From positions 1 through 10,344 of the forward strand of contig DLQL01000076.1 in NCBI GenBank assembly GCA_002477565.1: DNA of 10,344 nt. Reading direction: 5' to 3'. The position numbers and the translations under genes are program-made. Each line of letters opens with the position of its first letter. The first letter of the stretch is position 1. Source of the stretch: Flavobacteriaceae bacterium UBA7433. GTDB taxonomy: Bacteria > Bacteroidota > Bacteroidia > Flavobacteriales > Flavobacteriaceae. Below, piece by piece: positions 1 to 8,063 of this stretch. Below the pieces are notes generated by a model that was given only the letters and a program-made list of their open reading frames with translations, had not been told where the DNA came from and ran no database searches.

Positions 1-415
1 AGCTAGAGTTGAGGAAAAAATAAGCACAAGCTTCCGACTGAAAGAAGTGTTGCGGTCTTTTTTGCCAGCAGCAAAAGAACACAAGATCCTGGCGCAAATT
101 TTTCAGGCCATCCGCATTGAAGTCAACCAAGAGTTGGAAGTATTGAAGGAGTTTTTGCTTCAAGTACCTTCTTTGTTGAATCCAGCGGGGCGTTTGAGTG
201 TGATTTCCTACCATTCTTTGGAAGACCGGTTGGTCAAGCGTTTTATAAAAAACGGCCTCTTTGAAGGAGAGCCCGAAAAAGATTTTTACGGAAATACGGA
301 CGTGCCCCTGAAAGCGGTTTGCAAAATGAAGGTCCCAACGGCAGCAGAAATCAAAGGAAACAACCGAGCACGAAGTGCCAAACTTAGAATTGCAAGTCTC
401 AAACAAAAGAAATAA
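1..415 (+). CDS. rsmH: 16S rRNA (cytosine(1402)-N(4))-methyltransferase RsmH, 3' part only
   Basis: This is the C-terminal part of RsmH (MraW), the SAM-dependent enzyme that methylates N4 of C1402 in the decoding centre of 16S rRNA. The reading frame is open from base 2, so the gene begins upstream of the window. About 137 residues remain of a protein that is usually near 300. Hallmarks visible in order are the FQAIRIEVNQEL segment, the SVISYHSLEDRLVKRF segment and the C-terminal NRARSAKLRIA segment, all strongly conserved in the family. The GTG at 47 is an internal valine and not a start, because the homologous sequence continues upstream of it. The TAA at 413-415 is followed after 7 bases by the ftsL-like gene, the usual dcw order. 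The identity is secure; the missing part holds most of the SAM-binding domain. Confidence 0.96.
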   Translation, partial: ARVEEKISTSFRLKEVLRSFLPAAKEHKILAQIFQAIRIEVNQELEVLKEFLLQVPSLLNPAGRLSVISYHSLEDRLVKRFIKNGLFEGEPEKDFYGNTDVPLKAVCKMKVPTAAEIKGNNRARSAKLRIASLKQKK

Positions 416-422
416 AAACAAC

Positions 423-737
423 ATGAAAATCTACAACATTTTAAAGGGAAGTTTCTTAGTAGATGAAGGAGCGTTTAAAAACTGGAAAATCATTTTGTTT
501 GTCGTCGCCTTGCTGTTGTTTATGATTTCAAGTGCCCACAGTGCCGATCGGAAAGTAATGCAAGTTGCCAGGCTAAATGCTCAGATGAAAATGATGAAAT
601 CCATATATATAGATTCCGGGACCCAGCTGACACGGATGAAGATGGAATCCTCGGTACGCGCAAAAGTAAAAGACAAAGGGCTGCGTTTCTCAGCCATTCC
701 TCCAGTAGAAATAACAGTCATCACAAAAACAAATTAA
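423..737 (+). CDS. ftsL: FtsL-like putative cell division protein
   Basis: This is a 104-residue single-pass membrane protein in the position where FtsL lies in dcw clusters, between rsmH and ftsI. It has a short cytoplasmic N-terminus, one transmembrane segment at about residues 22-38 (KIILFVVALLLFMISSA), then a roughly 65-residue extracytoplasmic part that could be helical. The segment around SSAHSADRK and the later KMESSVRAKV region match what I recall of the Bacteroidota FtsL-like family, which is only distantly similar to proteobacterial FtsL. By analogy it would form a complex with FtsB/DivIC and FtsQ that activates FtsW-FtsI; this is inference. The ATG at 423 is chosen over an in-frame ATG at 375, which would add 16 polar residues and overlap rsmH by 41 bases. 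The upstream region is A-rich with no Shine-Dalgarno sequence. The TAA at 735-737 lies one base before the ftsI start. Confidence 0.82.
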   Translation: MKIYNILKGSFLVDEGAFKNWKIILFVVALLLFMISSAHSADRKVMQVARLNAQMKMMKSIYIDSGTQLTRMKMESSVRAKVKDKGLRFSAIPPVEITVITKTN

Positions 738-738
738 A

Positions 739-2757
739 TTGAGTACAGAACAAAAAAGCATATTGAGCAGGCTGTCCATCATGGTTGTTTTGATGGCGTT
801 CTTTTTGCTGGCTATTTTTGTGCAAATCACCCGAATTCAATATGTAGAGGGGGAGCAATACCGTGACCTCAATGAGCACCGTACCGTTCGCAACGACACT
901 ATTTTTTTCAACCGCGGAAATGTGGTCTCCGAAGCGGGCAATCTATTGGCTACTTCCATGTCCAAATACGACATCCGCATGGACGTGGCAACGGTCAAAA
1001 ACGAAGTGTTTGAGAAAAACATACAGGCCCTGTCTGAATCACTTTCTGAGATGTTTGGCAAATCAATTTCATTCTACGAAACTTCCCTAAGAAAAGCCAA
1101 AAAGACCCAAAACAGGTATTTGCTCATCGCAAGAAACGTGGGTTATATGGACTATTTAAAAATCAAAAACTTTCCTATTTTTCGTTTGGGTGTTTACAAA
1201 GGAGGTTTTATTGCAGAACAAAGAACCGTTCGAGAACATCCGATAGGAAAAATCGCAGAACGTACGATTGGTTATCACGATTATCGAGGTGCTGTAGGGA
1301 TTGAAGGCGCCTACACAGACTACTTAGAAGGAAGTCTTGGATGGCGGATGAAGCAAAAAATTGCGCAAAATCAATGGAAGCCCATCAACGACAACAACGA
1401 GGTGGAGCCCAAAGACGGAAGTGATGTCATTACCACTTTGGACATCAATGTACAAGACATTGCGCACCACGCTTTGTTGGCTCAATTAGAATATTTTGAA
1501 GCTGATCATGGGTGTGTCATTGTCATGGAGACGAAAACGGGAGCCATCAAGGCCATTTCCAATTTGGGAAGAACGACTGCAGGAAAGTATTACGAAAAGC
1601 GGAACTATGGAGTATGGGAGTCTCACGAACCCGGCTCAACCTTTAAAGTAGCGAGCATGTTGGTTGCTTTGGAAGACAAGGTGATAGACACAGGAACCGT
1701 AGTGGACACTGAAAAGGGAAAAATGTACATCCACCGAAAAAAAGTCGAGGATTCGCACAAAGGAGGCTATGGCAAAATTTCTGCAGCCAGAGTATTGGAA
1801 GTTTCTTCCAATGTGGGGATTGTCAAGCTCATACAAAAACACTACAAATCCCATCCCCAAAAATTTGTAGATGCCCTTGAAAAACTAGGTTTGAATTCCA
1901 AGATTGGATTGGAAATCAAAGGAGAAGGCCAACCTTACATTCCAAGTCCTAAAGACAAAAAACGATGGAACGGTATTTCTTTGGAATGGATGGCATGGGG
2001 CTACGGCGTCTCATTGACACCGTTGCAAATCCTTACTTTTTACAATGCCATCGCCAATGATGGGAAAATGGTCAAACCTCAATTTGTGAGAGCCCTGCGA
2101 ACTGAAGGAAAGATAGACAAGGTTTTTGCTCCTGTTGTCATCAATGAAAAAATAGCTTCCAAGCAAACAATCTTAAAGCTAAGAGCTATCCTTGAAAACG
2201 TCGTAAAAAAAGGCACTGCAACCAATATTTACACCCCTCTTTTCTCAATGGCAGGAAAGACAGGTACCGCAAAAAAATACATTCCATTGACACGCAATGC
2301 TGATGGGGTTGCTCAAGGTGGAGGCTACTCTAACTCGGCCTATGTTGCTTCTTTTGCAGGGTTTTTTCCCGCTGACACTCCTGAGTATTCTTGTGTGGTT
2401 GTCATTCACAATCCAAACAAGAGAAAAGGCTATTATGGTGCGACCGTGGCGGCTCCCGTGTTTCAAAAAATTGCAGAAAAAATGTATGCATCCGTACCTG
2501 TCAAAACAACAATTGAAAATACCAGTCCAGTACTTCCGTCACTAGACCTCGCACTACGCAGTTCTTTTGTTCGCTCTCATCTGGAAACGACCACCATTCC
2601 GAATGTAAAAGGAATGTCCGGGATGGATGCCATTGCGCTGTTGGAAAATTTAGGACTGAACGTTCGTTTTCAAGGTGTGGGAAGAGTGGCCTCTCAATCC
2701 CTTGCCAAAGGACGAAAAATAAACAAAGGAATGACCATTGTACTTAAGTTGAGTTAA
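739..2757 (+). CDS. ftsI: Septal peptidoglycan DD-transpeptidase FtsI (class B PBP) with C-terminal PASTA domain
   Basis: This 672-residue class B penicillin-binding protein cross-links septal peptidoglycan made by its partner FtsW. It has an N-terminal signal anchor at about residues 12-31, then a dimerisation/pedestal domain with an RGNV motif at 59-62 (others often have RG-x-I), and a transpeptidase domain from about 255 to 585. The three active-site motifs are intact: S300-T-F-K303 with the catalytic serine, S356-S-N358, and K507-T-G509. Residues about 617-672 form one PASTA domain, beginning TIPNVKGMSGMDA. The start is TTG at 739, one base after the ftsL-like stop. It gives a short charged N-terminus before the membrane anchor, whereas the first in-frame ATG, at 781, would start inside the hydrophobic segment. 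The stop is 3 bases before murE. FtsI is preferred over other class B enzymes because of the dcw context. Confidence 0.95.
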   Translation: MSTEQKSILSRLSIMVVLMAFFLLAIFVQITRIQYVEGEQYRDLNEHRTVRNDTIFFNRGNVVSEAGNLLATSMSKYDIRMDVATVKNEVFEKNIQALSESLSEMFGKSISFYETSLRKAKKTQNRYLLIARNVGYMDYLKIKNFPIFRLGVYKGGFIAEQRTVREHPIGKIAERTIGYHDYRGAVGIEGAYTDYLEGSLGWRMKQKIAQNQWKPINDNNEVEPKDGSDVITTLDINVQDIAHHALLAQLEYFEADHGCVIVMETKTGAIKAISNLGRTTAGKYYEKRNYGVWESHEPGSTFKVASMLVALEDKVIDTGTVVDTEKGKMYIHRKKVEDSHKGGYGKISAARVLEVSSNVGIVKLIQKHYKSHPQKFVDALEKLGLNSKIGLEIKGEGQPYIPSPKDKKRWNGISLEWMAWGYGVSLTPLQILTFYNAIANDGKMVKPQFVRALRTEGKIDKVFAPVVINEKIASKQTILKLRAILENVVKKGTATNIYTPLFSMAGKTGTAKKYIPLTRNADGVAQGGGYSNSAYVASFAGFFPADTPEYSCVVVIHNPNKRKGYYGATVAAPVFQKIAEKMYASVPVKTTIENTSPVLPSLDLALRSSFVRSHLETTTIPNVKGMSGMDAIALLENLGLNVRFQGVGRVASQSLAKGRKINKGMTIVLKLS

Positions 2758-2760
2758 AGG

Positions 2761-4224
2761 ATGAAATCAGGAAACAACATATTAGAGGGAGTGGCTGTTG
2801 AAGCACAACAGGGCAGCTTTGTTTCAGCGGTGCAAGCCATTGCTTTCGATTCCAGAGAAGTTCAGAAGGGCACGCTTTTTGTCGCTCAAAAAGGACTATT
2901 GGCAGACGGGCATCGCTATATTGATACAGCCATTGCCAAAGGAGCCATGGCCATTGTATGTGAAGAATTTCCACAAGTGTTTCAGCCGCAAGTCGTTTAT
3001 GTCAAAGTAGCGGATAGCAACCTGGCTTTGGCCGCTATGGCCTCTAATTTTTACGACAATCCTTCTAAAAAATTAACTTTGGTAGGAGTCACAGGGACCA
3101 ATGGAAAAACCACAGTCGCCACCTTGTTGTACGAGTTGTTTCAAAAGGCAGGCCGAATTTCGGGGCTCTTATCAACCGTAAAAATTTGTATCGCAGACGC
3201 TGCTTTCAAGGCCACACATACCACTCCAGATTCTCTGTCGATCAACAAGTACTTGTCCGAGATGGTTGCTGCGGGAGTCTCCCATTGTTTTATGGAAGTG
3301 AGTTCTCATGGAATACATCAAAAACGCACAGCAGTCCTCGACTTTGACGGAGGTGTTTTTACCAACTTATCCCACGACCACTTGGATTACCACAAGTCCT
3401 TTTTGGAGTACAGAGATGTGAAAAAACGCTTTTTTGACAACTTGCCCAAAGCAGCCTTTGCCTTGGTCAACACAGACGACAAAAACGGAGCGGTGTTCTT
3501 GCAAAATACAAAAGCAAAAAAAGTGACCTACGCCCTCAAAACAATGGCAGATTTTAGGGCTAAAATTGTTGAGCGGAATGTCTCGGGCATGTTGTTGGCT
3601 TTAGAAGGAAAGGAAGTTTGGGTTCGTTTGATAGGAGATTTCAATGCCTACAACCTGTTGTCCATCTATGCAACGGCAAATATGTTGGGCATGGAGTCCC
3701 AAGAAGTCTTGCGCTTGATGAGTGAATTGAACAGTGTAGACGGGCGTTTTGATTACACAATCTCCAAAGAAAACATCCTGACAATCATCGATTATGCTCA
3801 CACACCGGATGCTTTGAAAAATGTGTTGCAAACCATCGAAGGACTGCGCACAGGAGGCGGGAAAATCATCACAGTCATGGGTTGTGGAGGTGACCGAGAC
3901 CAGGACAAGCGTGCTAAAATGGGGCACATCGCCTCTTTTTTGAGTGACCATGTGATCTTTACATCTGACAACCCTCGGTTTGAAGATCCTCAGGTGATTT
4001 TAGACCAGATAGAAGCAGGTGTGTTGCCTGAAAACAGTAAAAAAACCTTGGCAATCTCAGATAGAAAACAAGCAATCAAGGCCGCTTGCAAATTGGCCAA
4101 ATCAGGAGATATTCTATTGGTGGCGGGAAAAGGACACGAATCCTATCAGGAAATAGAAGGCGTTCGAATTCCTTTTGACGACAAAAAAATCACACGCTTA
4201 GTTTTAGAAGCATTAGAAAAATAA
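2761..4224 (+). CDS. murE: UDP-N-acetylmuramoyl-L-alanyl-D-glutamate--2,6-diaminopimelate ligase MurE
   Basis: This 487-residue cytoplasmic Mur ligase adds the third stem-peptide residue to UDP-MurNAc-L-Ala-D-Glu using ATP. The N-terminal domain contains FDSREVQKGTLFVA, typical of MurE/MurF UDP binding. The ATP-binding loop is G109-VTGTNGKTT118. HTTPDSLSIN, in the central domain, fits the substrate-binding TTP region. K221 in YRDVKKRFF is the likely carbamylated lysine that holds magnesium. The C-terminal domain carries D403-N-P-R406 followed by FEDP. The DNPR motif marks enzymes that select meso-diaminopimelate, since lysine-adding MurE lacks this arginine, so a meso-DAP peptidoglycan is predicted. 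The ATG at 2761 follows the ftsI stop by 3 bases, which suggests translational coupling. Length and domain order are normal for the family. Confidence 0.96.
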   Translation: MKSGNNILEGVAVEAQQGSFVSAVQAIAFDSREVQKGTLFVAQKGLLADGHRYIDTAIAKGAMAIVCEEFPQVFQPQVVYVKVADSNLALAAMASNFYDNPSKKLTLVGVTGTNGKTTVATLLYELFQKAGRISGLLSTVKICIADAAFKATHTTPDSLSINKYLSEMVAAGVSHCFMEVSSHGIHQKRTAVLDFDGGVFTNLSHDHLDYHKSFLEYRDVKKRFFDNLPKAAFALVNTDDKNGAVFLQNTKAKKVTYALKTMADFRAKIVERNVSGMLLALEGKEVWVRLIGDFNAYNLLSIYATANMLGMESQEVLRLMSELNSVDGRFDYTISKENILTIIDYAHTPDALKNVLQTIEGLRTGGGKIITVMGCGGDRDQDKRAKMGHIASFLSDHVIFTSDNPRFEDPQVILDQIEAGVLPENSKKTLAISDRKQAIKAACKLAKSGDILLVAGKGHESYQEIEGVRIPFDDKKITRLVLEALEK

Positions 4225-4251
4225 ATAGACAACTAACAAACAGTTTACACG

Positions 4252-5481
4252 ATGTTATATTACCTTTTCGATTACTTGGAAAAACACTACCAACTCACAG
4301 GAGCCGGTGTTTTTCAATATTTGTCGTTTCGTTCTTCATTGGCGTTTATGGGTGCGCTCTTGTTGACTACTATTTACGGAAAACAAATCATCAATTACCT
4401 GCAAAAAAAGCAAATTGGTGAATCCATTCGCGATCTTGGATTGGAAGGACAGGTACAAAAATCGGGAACTCCAACCATGGGAGGGTTGATCATCATCTTT
4501 GGTACTTTGCTACCCGTGTTTTTGTTGACCAAACTCCACAACATTTACATCGTTCTTTTGATCATTGCCACGGTGTGGATGGGTTTTATCGGTTTTGTAG
4601 ACGACTACATCAAAGTGTTTAAAAAAGACAAAGAAGGGCTCAAGGGGAAGTTTAAAATTTTGGGACAAGTAGGTTTGGGGCTGTTCGTGGGAGCGATGCT
4701 GTTTTTCCATCCAGAAGTCACCATGAAAAAGCAACTTCCACAACATGAAGTACAACAGGTCACCGAAAGTGGTGTTCCTAGGTTGTTCGGGAAGGCTGAA
4801 AAATCGACACGCACAACATTGCCGTTCTTTAAAGACAACGAATTCAATTATGCAGCTGTGACAGAATGGATGGGAGATACGACACACAAATACGCCTGGT
4901 TGATTTTTATTCCCATAGTTATTTTTATCATTACGGCTGTTTCGAATGGAGCCAACCTAACTGACGGGATTGATGGACTCGCTGCGGGGAGTTCTGCAAT
5001 CATTGTAGTCACCTTGGGCATCTTTGCTTGGGTGTCTGGAAACATCATTTTCGCAAATTATTTGGACGTAATGTACATCCCAAATTCAGGAGAGATGGTG
5101 GTTTTTATCAGTGCTTTTGCAGGAGCTTTGGTAGGGTTTCTTTGGTACAACACCTATCCAGCACAGATTTTCATGGGCGACACAGGCAGTTTGACCATTG
5201 GGGGCATTATAGCGGTGATTGCAATTGCTACGCGAAAAGAATTGTTGATTCCGCTATTGGCGGGAGTTTTTATGGTAGAAAATTTGTCGGTGGTCTTGCA
5301 AGTGGGGTATTTCAAATATACCCGTAAGAAATCGGGAGAAGGAAAACGAATTTTTCTCATGGCACCCTTGCACCATCACTATCAGAAAAAGGGATACCAC
5401 GAAAGCAAAATCGTCGCAAGGTTTTGGATTGTAGGAATTTTGTTAGCGGTGGCGACCATTGTGACATTAAAATTGAGGTGA
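4252..5481 (+). CDS. mraY: Phospho-N-acetylmuramoyl-pentapeptide-transferase MraY
   Basis: This 409-residue polytopic inner-membrane enzyme transfers phospho-MurNAc-pentapeptide from UDP to undecaprenyl phosphate, giving lipid I. Signature motifs are all present: TPTMGGL near residue 75, D117-D-Y-I-K121 with the magnesium and catalytic aspartates, N235-LTDGIDGLA with D238 and D241, F307-MGDTGS313, and the H374-H-H376 motif near the C-terminus. The hydrophobic pattern fits about ten membrane helices. It is longer than the roughly 360 residues of the E. coli enzyme. The excess lies mainly in a hydrophilic loop at about residues 153-213, before and around the TTLPFFKDNEF segment; I recall similar lengths in other Bacteroidota. 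The ATG at 4252 follows murE by 27 bases that contain no obvious Shine-Dalgarno site, promoter or hairpin. The TGA is 4 bases before murD. Confidence 0.97.
   Translation: MLYYLFDYLEKHYQLTGAGVFQYLSFRSSLAFMGALLLTTIYGKQIINYLQKKQIGESIRDLGLEGQVQKSGTPTMGGLIIIFGTLLPVFLLTKLHNIYIVLLIIATVWMGFIGFVDDYIKVFKKDKEGLKGKFKILGQVGLGLFVGAMLFFHPEVTMKKQLPQHEVQQVTESGVPRLFGKAEKSTRTTLPFFKDNEFNYAAVTEWMGDTTHKYAWLIFIPIVIFIITAVSNGANLTDGIDGLAAGSSAIIVVTLGIFAWVSGNIIFANYLDVMYIPNSGEMVVFISAFAGALVGFLWYNTYPAQIFMGDTGSLTIGGIIAVIAIATRKELLIPLLAGVFMVENLSVVLQVGYFKYTRKKSGEGKRIFLMAPLHHHYQKKGYHESKIVARFWIVGILLAVATIVTLKLR
5475..5480 (+). promoter_or_regulatory. Shine-Dalgarno-like sequence before murD
   Basis: GAGGTG lies 5 bases upstream of the murD ATG, overlapping the last codons and the stop of mraY. 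It is the clearest Shine-Dalgarno-like match before any gene in this window; the other starts have A-rich leaders. Bacteroidota generally rely little on such pairing, so it may be a chance result of the mraY C-terminal codons. Confidence 0.35.
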
Positions 5482-5485
5482 AAAA

Positions 5486-6823
5486 ATGAAACTAAAATTG
5501 ACAATTCTTGGCGGAGGCGAAAGCGGCATAGGTGCAGCTCTTTTGGGCGTGCAAAAAGGCTACGATGTCTTCTTGTCTGACAGTGGCGCACTGCAAGAGG
5601 CATACAAGACAGTTTTAGAAAGCCAAAACATAGCTTATGAGGCGGGGCAACACAGTGTTTCAAGAATTTTAGAAGCGGACCTCGTCGTGAAAAGTCCAGG
5701 AATACCCGATACAGTTCCTTTGGTAAAGGCTTTGAGAGCAAAGGGGACTTCAGTAATTTCTGAAATCGAATTTGCTGCACGCTACACAGCGGCTACCATT
5801 ATTGGAATTACGGGATCAAATGGAAAGACCACCACGAGTCTGTGGGCACACCACATGCTAAAAAAAGCAGGTTTCAACGTGGGTCTGGCGGGAAATATAG
5901 GCGACAGTTTTGCAGCTCAAGTAGCTGAAAAAACACACGATACATATGTCTTGGAATTGAGTAGCTTTCAATTGGATGGCATCGAGACATTTGCACCTCA
6001 CATTGCCATTATTACAAATATCAGTCCCGATCATTTGGACCGGTATGCATATAAATTTGAGAACTACGTCGCTTCGAAATTTCAACTGGTAAAAAATCAA
6101 AAAGAAACGGATTATTTGATCTACGACGCAGACAATCCCGTCATTACTGACTGGCTGCAGAAAAACAAGGTAAAAGCACAATTGGTTCCTTTTTCGTTAG
6201 CGAACACCTATGGAGAAGGCGCTTTTGTAGCAGACAATAAAATACAGATAAAACAAAAAAAACAAACAATCACCATGGATATTTCAAAACTTGCACTAAA
6301 AGGAAAACACAACACAAAAAATGCCATGGCAGCTTCATTGGCAGCACAGATGTTGCAAGCTCGAAAGCTCGCCATCAGAGAGAGTTTGGAAGATTTTGAA
6401 GGAGCAGAGCACCGTTTGGAAAACGTACTGCGAATCAATGGAGTTCACTATATCAACGATTCCAAAGCGACCAATGTCAATGCGACATTTTACGCATTGG
6501 AGTGTATGCAGGCTCCTACTGTTTGGATCGTTGGGGGTGTGGACAAAGGAAACGACTATGTCGATTTGATGCCTTTGGTGCGTGAAAAAGTCAAAGCCAT
6601 TATTTGTATGGGAGTAGACAATCAAAAAATCGTAGAAACATTTGGAGGTGTTGTGGATGTCCTAGTGGAAACTTCAACGGCCGTTGAGGCGGTCAAATCT
6701 GCCTACAAACTCTCACAAAAAGGAGATGTCGTCTTGTTGTCACCTGCCTGTGCTAGTTTTGATTTGTTTGAGAGCTATGAAGACCGAGGACGACAGTTCA
6801 AAGAAGCGGTAAGACATTTGTAA
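5486..6823 (+). CDS. murD: UDP-N-acetylmuramoyl-L-alanine--D-glutamate ligase MurD
   Basis: This 445-residue cytoplasmic ligase adds D-glutamate to UDP-MurNAc-L-Ala, the step just before MurE. The N-terminal Rossmann-like domain starts LTILGGGESGIGAALLG and binds the UDP part. The ATP loop is G107-ITGSNGKTTT117. K198, in NYVASKF, sits where the carbamylated lysine of the family is found (the E. coli residue has the same number). N324-DSKATN330 is the conserved nucleotide and substrate contact region. The C-terminal SPACASFDLFESYEDRG segment from S419 is a MurD hallmark. The ATG at 5486 lies 4 bases after the mraY stop and 5 bases after a Shine-Dalgarno-like GAGGTG. Length is typical for the family. 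MurC and MurE are excluded by these motifs and are encoded separately nearby. Confidence 0.97.
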   Translation: MKLKLTILGGGESGIGAALLGVQKGYDVFLSDSGALQEAYKTVLESQNIAYEAGQHSVSRILEADLVVKSPGIPDTVPLVKALRAKGTSVISEIEFAARYTAATIIGITGSNGKTTTSLWAHHMLKKAGFNVGLAGNIGDSFAAQVAEKTHDTYVLELSSFQLDGIETFAPHIAIITNISPDHLDRYAYKFENYVASKFQLVKNQKETDYLIYDADNPVITDWLQKNKVKAQLVPFSLANTYGEGAFVADNKIQIKQKKQTITMDISKLALKGKHNTKNAMAASLAAQMLQARKLAIRESLEDFEGAEHRLENVLRINGVHYINDSKATNVNATFYALECMQAPTVWIVGGVDKGNDYVDLMPLVREKVKAIICMGVDNQKIVETFGGVVDVLVETSTAVEAVKSAYKLSQKGDVVLLSPACASFDLFESYEDRGRQFKEAVRHL

Positions 6824-6863
6824 AAGAAAAGAAAGCGTTCAACAAAAGTAAGCATCGAAAAAA

Positions 6864-8063
6864 ATGCGAGAATTATTTAGACATTTAGAGGGAGATCGGG
6901 CCATTTGGGCTTTGGTGGCTATTTTGGCCATCTTTTCCTTTATGCCTGTTTACAGCGCGAGTACCAATTTGGTCTATGTCGTTGGCAATGGTTCTACGAT
7001 GGGGCATTTGGTCAAGCACGCCGTTCTTTTGTCCATGGGTTTTGCAATTATGTTTGCCATTCAAAAAGTGCCTTACCGTTATTTTAGTGGTGGTTCGGTT
7101 CTTTTGTTTCCTTTGGTAATCGCTTTGCTGTTGTACACCCTCTTACAGGGAGTGACTATTGGAGGGGCCAATGCCAGTCGTTGGATTCAAGTGCCTTTTG
7201 TCGGGGTTGGCTTTCAGACATCAACTTTGGCTTCTTTGGTGTTGATGGTATATGTGGCCCGTTATTTGGCGAGAAATAAAGACATTGAAATTCAGTTCAA
7301 AGAAAGCTTTTTACAATTGTGGATTCCCGTGGGAATGACGCTTGTATTGATCTTACCAGCCAATTTCTCGACCACAGCGATTTTGTTTTGTATGGTTTTG
7401 GTGTTGGTGTATTTGGGGGGCTATCCCATCAGATACCTTTTGTATATTGTCGGGGTGGCATTGGCTTCATTGGCTTTTTTTGTATTGGTTGTCAAAGCAT
7501 TTCCAGATGCAATGCCCAACAGGGTCAATACTTGGCAGCATCGAATCGAAAATTTTTCAAACAGCGATGCGGAAGAAGGCTATCAAGTAGAAAAGGCAAA
7601 GATTGCCATCGCGACAGGAGGACTCACAGGCAGAGGGCCGGGAAAAAGCATTCAGAAGAACTTTTTACCCCAGTCCACCTCTGATTTTATTTTTGCAATC
7701 ATTGTAGAGGAATACGGTTTGGTAGGTTCCTTTTTGGTCTTGTTTTTTTACTTTTTGTTGCTGTTTCGAATTTTTGTTGCTGCGAAAAAGGCGGGGACTG
7801 TTTTTGGAACTTTGCTGGTCATAGCGGTTGGAATACCGATTGTTTTTCAAGCGATGATCAACATGGCTGTTGCAACCAATTTGTTGCCTGTCACAGGGCA
7901 AACGTTGCCGTTGATCAGTAGTGGAGGTACTTCCATATGGATGACTTGCTTGGCTTTGGGTATTGTGCTCAGTGTGTCGGCAGCTCAAGATGTTACAGAA
8001 ACACAGTTGGAAGAAGAAAGTGAAGACCCTTTGTCGGTATTGCAGCAGACAAGAGACCGTTAA
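6864..8063 (+). CDS. ftsW: Septal peptidoglycan glycosyltransferase FtsW (SEDS family)
   Basis: This 399-residue polytopic membrane protein of the SEDS family polymerises lipid II into glycan strands at the septum, paired with FtsI. It begins MRELFRHLEGDRAIWALVA, with a short cytoplasmic stretch before the first helix. Family motifs are GGANASRWIQV at about residues 100-110, GLTGRGPGKS at 253-262, QSTSDFIFAIIVEE containing D274, and the TGQTLPLISSGGTS signature ending at S357. D274 aligns by pattern with the catalytic aspartate of SEDS polymerases, such as D297 of E. coli FtsW. After the last helix comes a polar, acidic tail of about 27 residues (373-399), presumably cytoplasmic. RodA is the alternative SEDS member, but the place between murD and murG favours FtsW. 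The ATG at 6864 follows murD by 40 bases that show no hairpin or clear promoter. Confidence 0.95.
   Translation: MRELFRHLEGDRAIWALVAILAIFSFMPVYSASTNLVYVVGNGSTMGHLVKHAVLLSMGFAIMFAIQKVPYRYFSGGSVLLFPLVIALLLYTLLQGVTIGGANASRWIQVPFVGVGFQTSTLASLVLMVYVARYLARNKDIEIQFKESFLQLWIPVGMTLVLILPANFSTTAILFCMVLVLVYLGGYPIRYLLYIVGVALASLAFFVLVVKAFPDAMPNRVNTWQHRIENFSNSDAEEGYQVEKAKIAIATGGLTGRGPGKSIQKNFLPQSTSDFIFAIIVEEYGLVGSFLVLFFYFLLLFRIFVAAKKAGTVFGTLLVIAVGIPIVFQAMINMAVATNLLPVTGQTLPLISSGGTSIWMTCLALGIVLSVSAAQDVTETQLEEESEDPLSVLQQTRDR

Noticed and set aside
375..422. Upstream ATG at 375 as start of the ftsL-like gene
   Set aside because: It would overlap rsmH by 41 bases and add 16 polar, asparagine- and lysine-rich residues read from another frame of the conserved rsmH end. 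The ATG at 423 gives the usual size and position.
3601..3951. Minus-strand open frame of 116 codons inside murE
   Set aside because: It is an antisense shadow of the MurE C-terminal half, with no own start context or family resemblance.
4225..4251. The murE-mraY gap as a regulatory site
   Set aside because: It is only 27 bases long, with no inverted repeat or promoter motif that I could see.
4510..4887. Minus-strand open frame of 125 codons inside mraY
   Set aside because: It lies opposite conserved MraY motifs, is rich in His, Phe and Cys as expected for an antisense shadow, and resembles no protein I know.
5382..5780. Minus-strand open frame of 132 codons across the mraY-murD junction
   Set aside because: It is antisense to two clear genes, has low-complexity composition and no recognisable domain.
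6824..6863. The murD-ftsW gap as a promoter or terminator
   Set aside because: The 40 bases are A-rich, with no stem-loop and no convincing Bacteroidota TAnnTTTG element with a matching upstream box.
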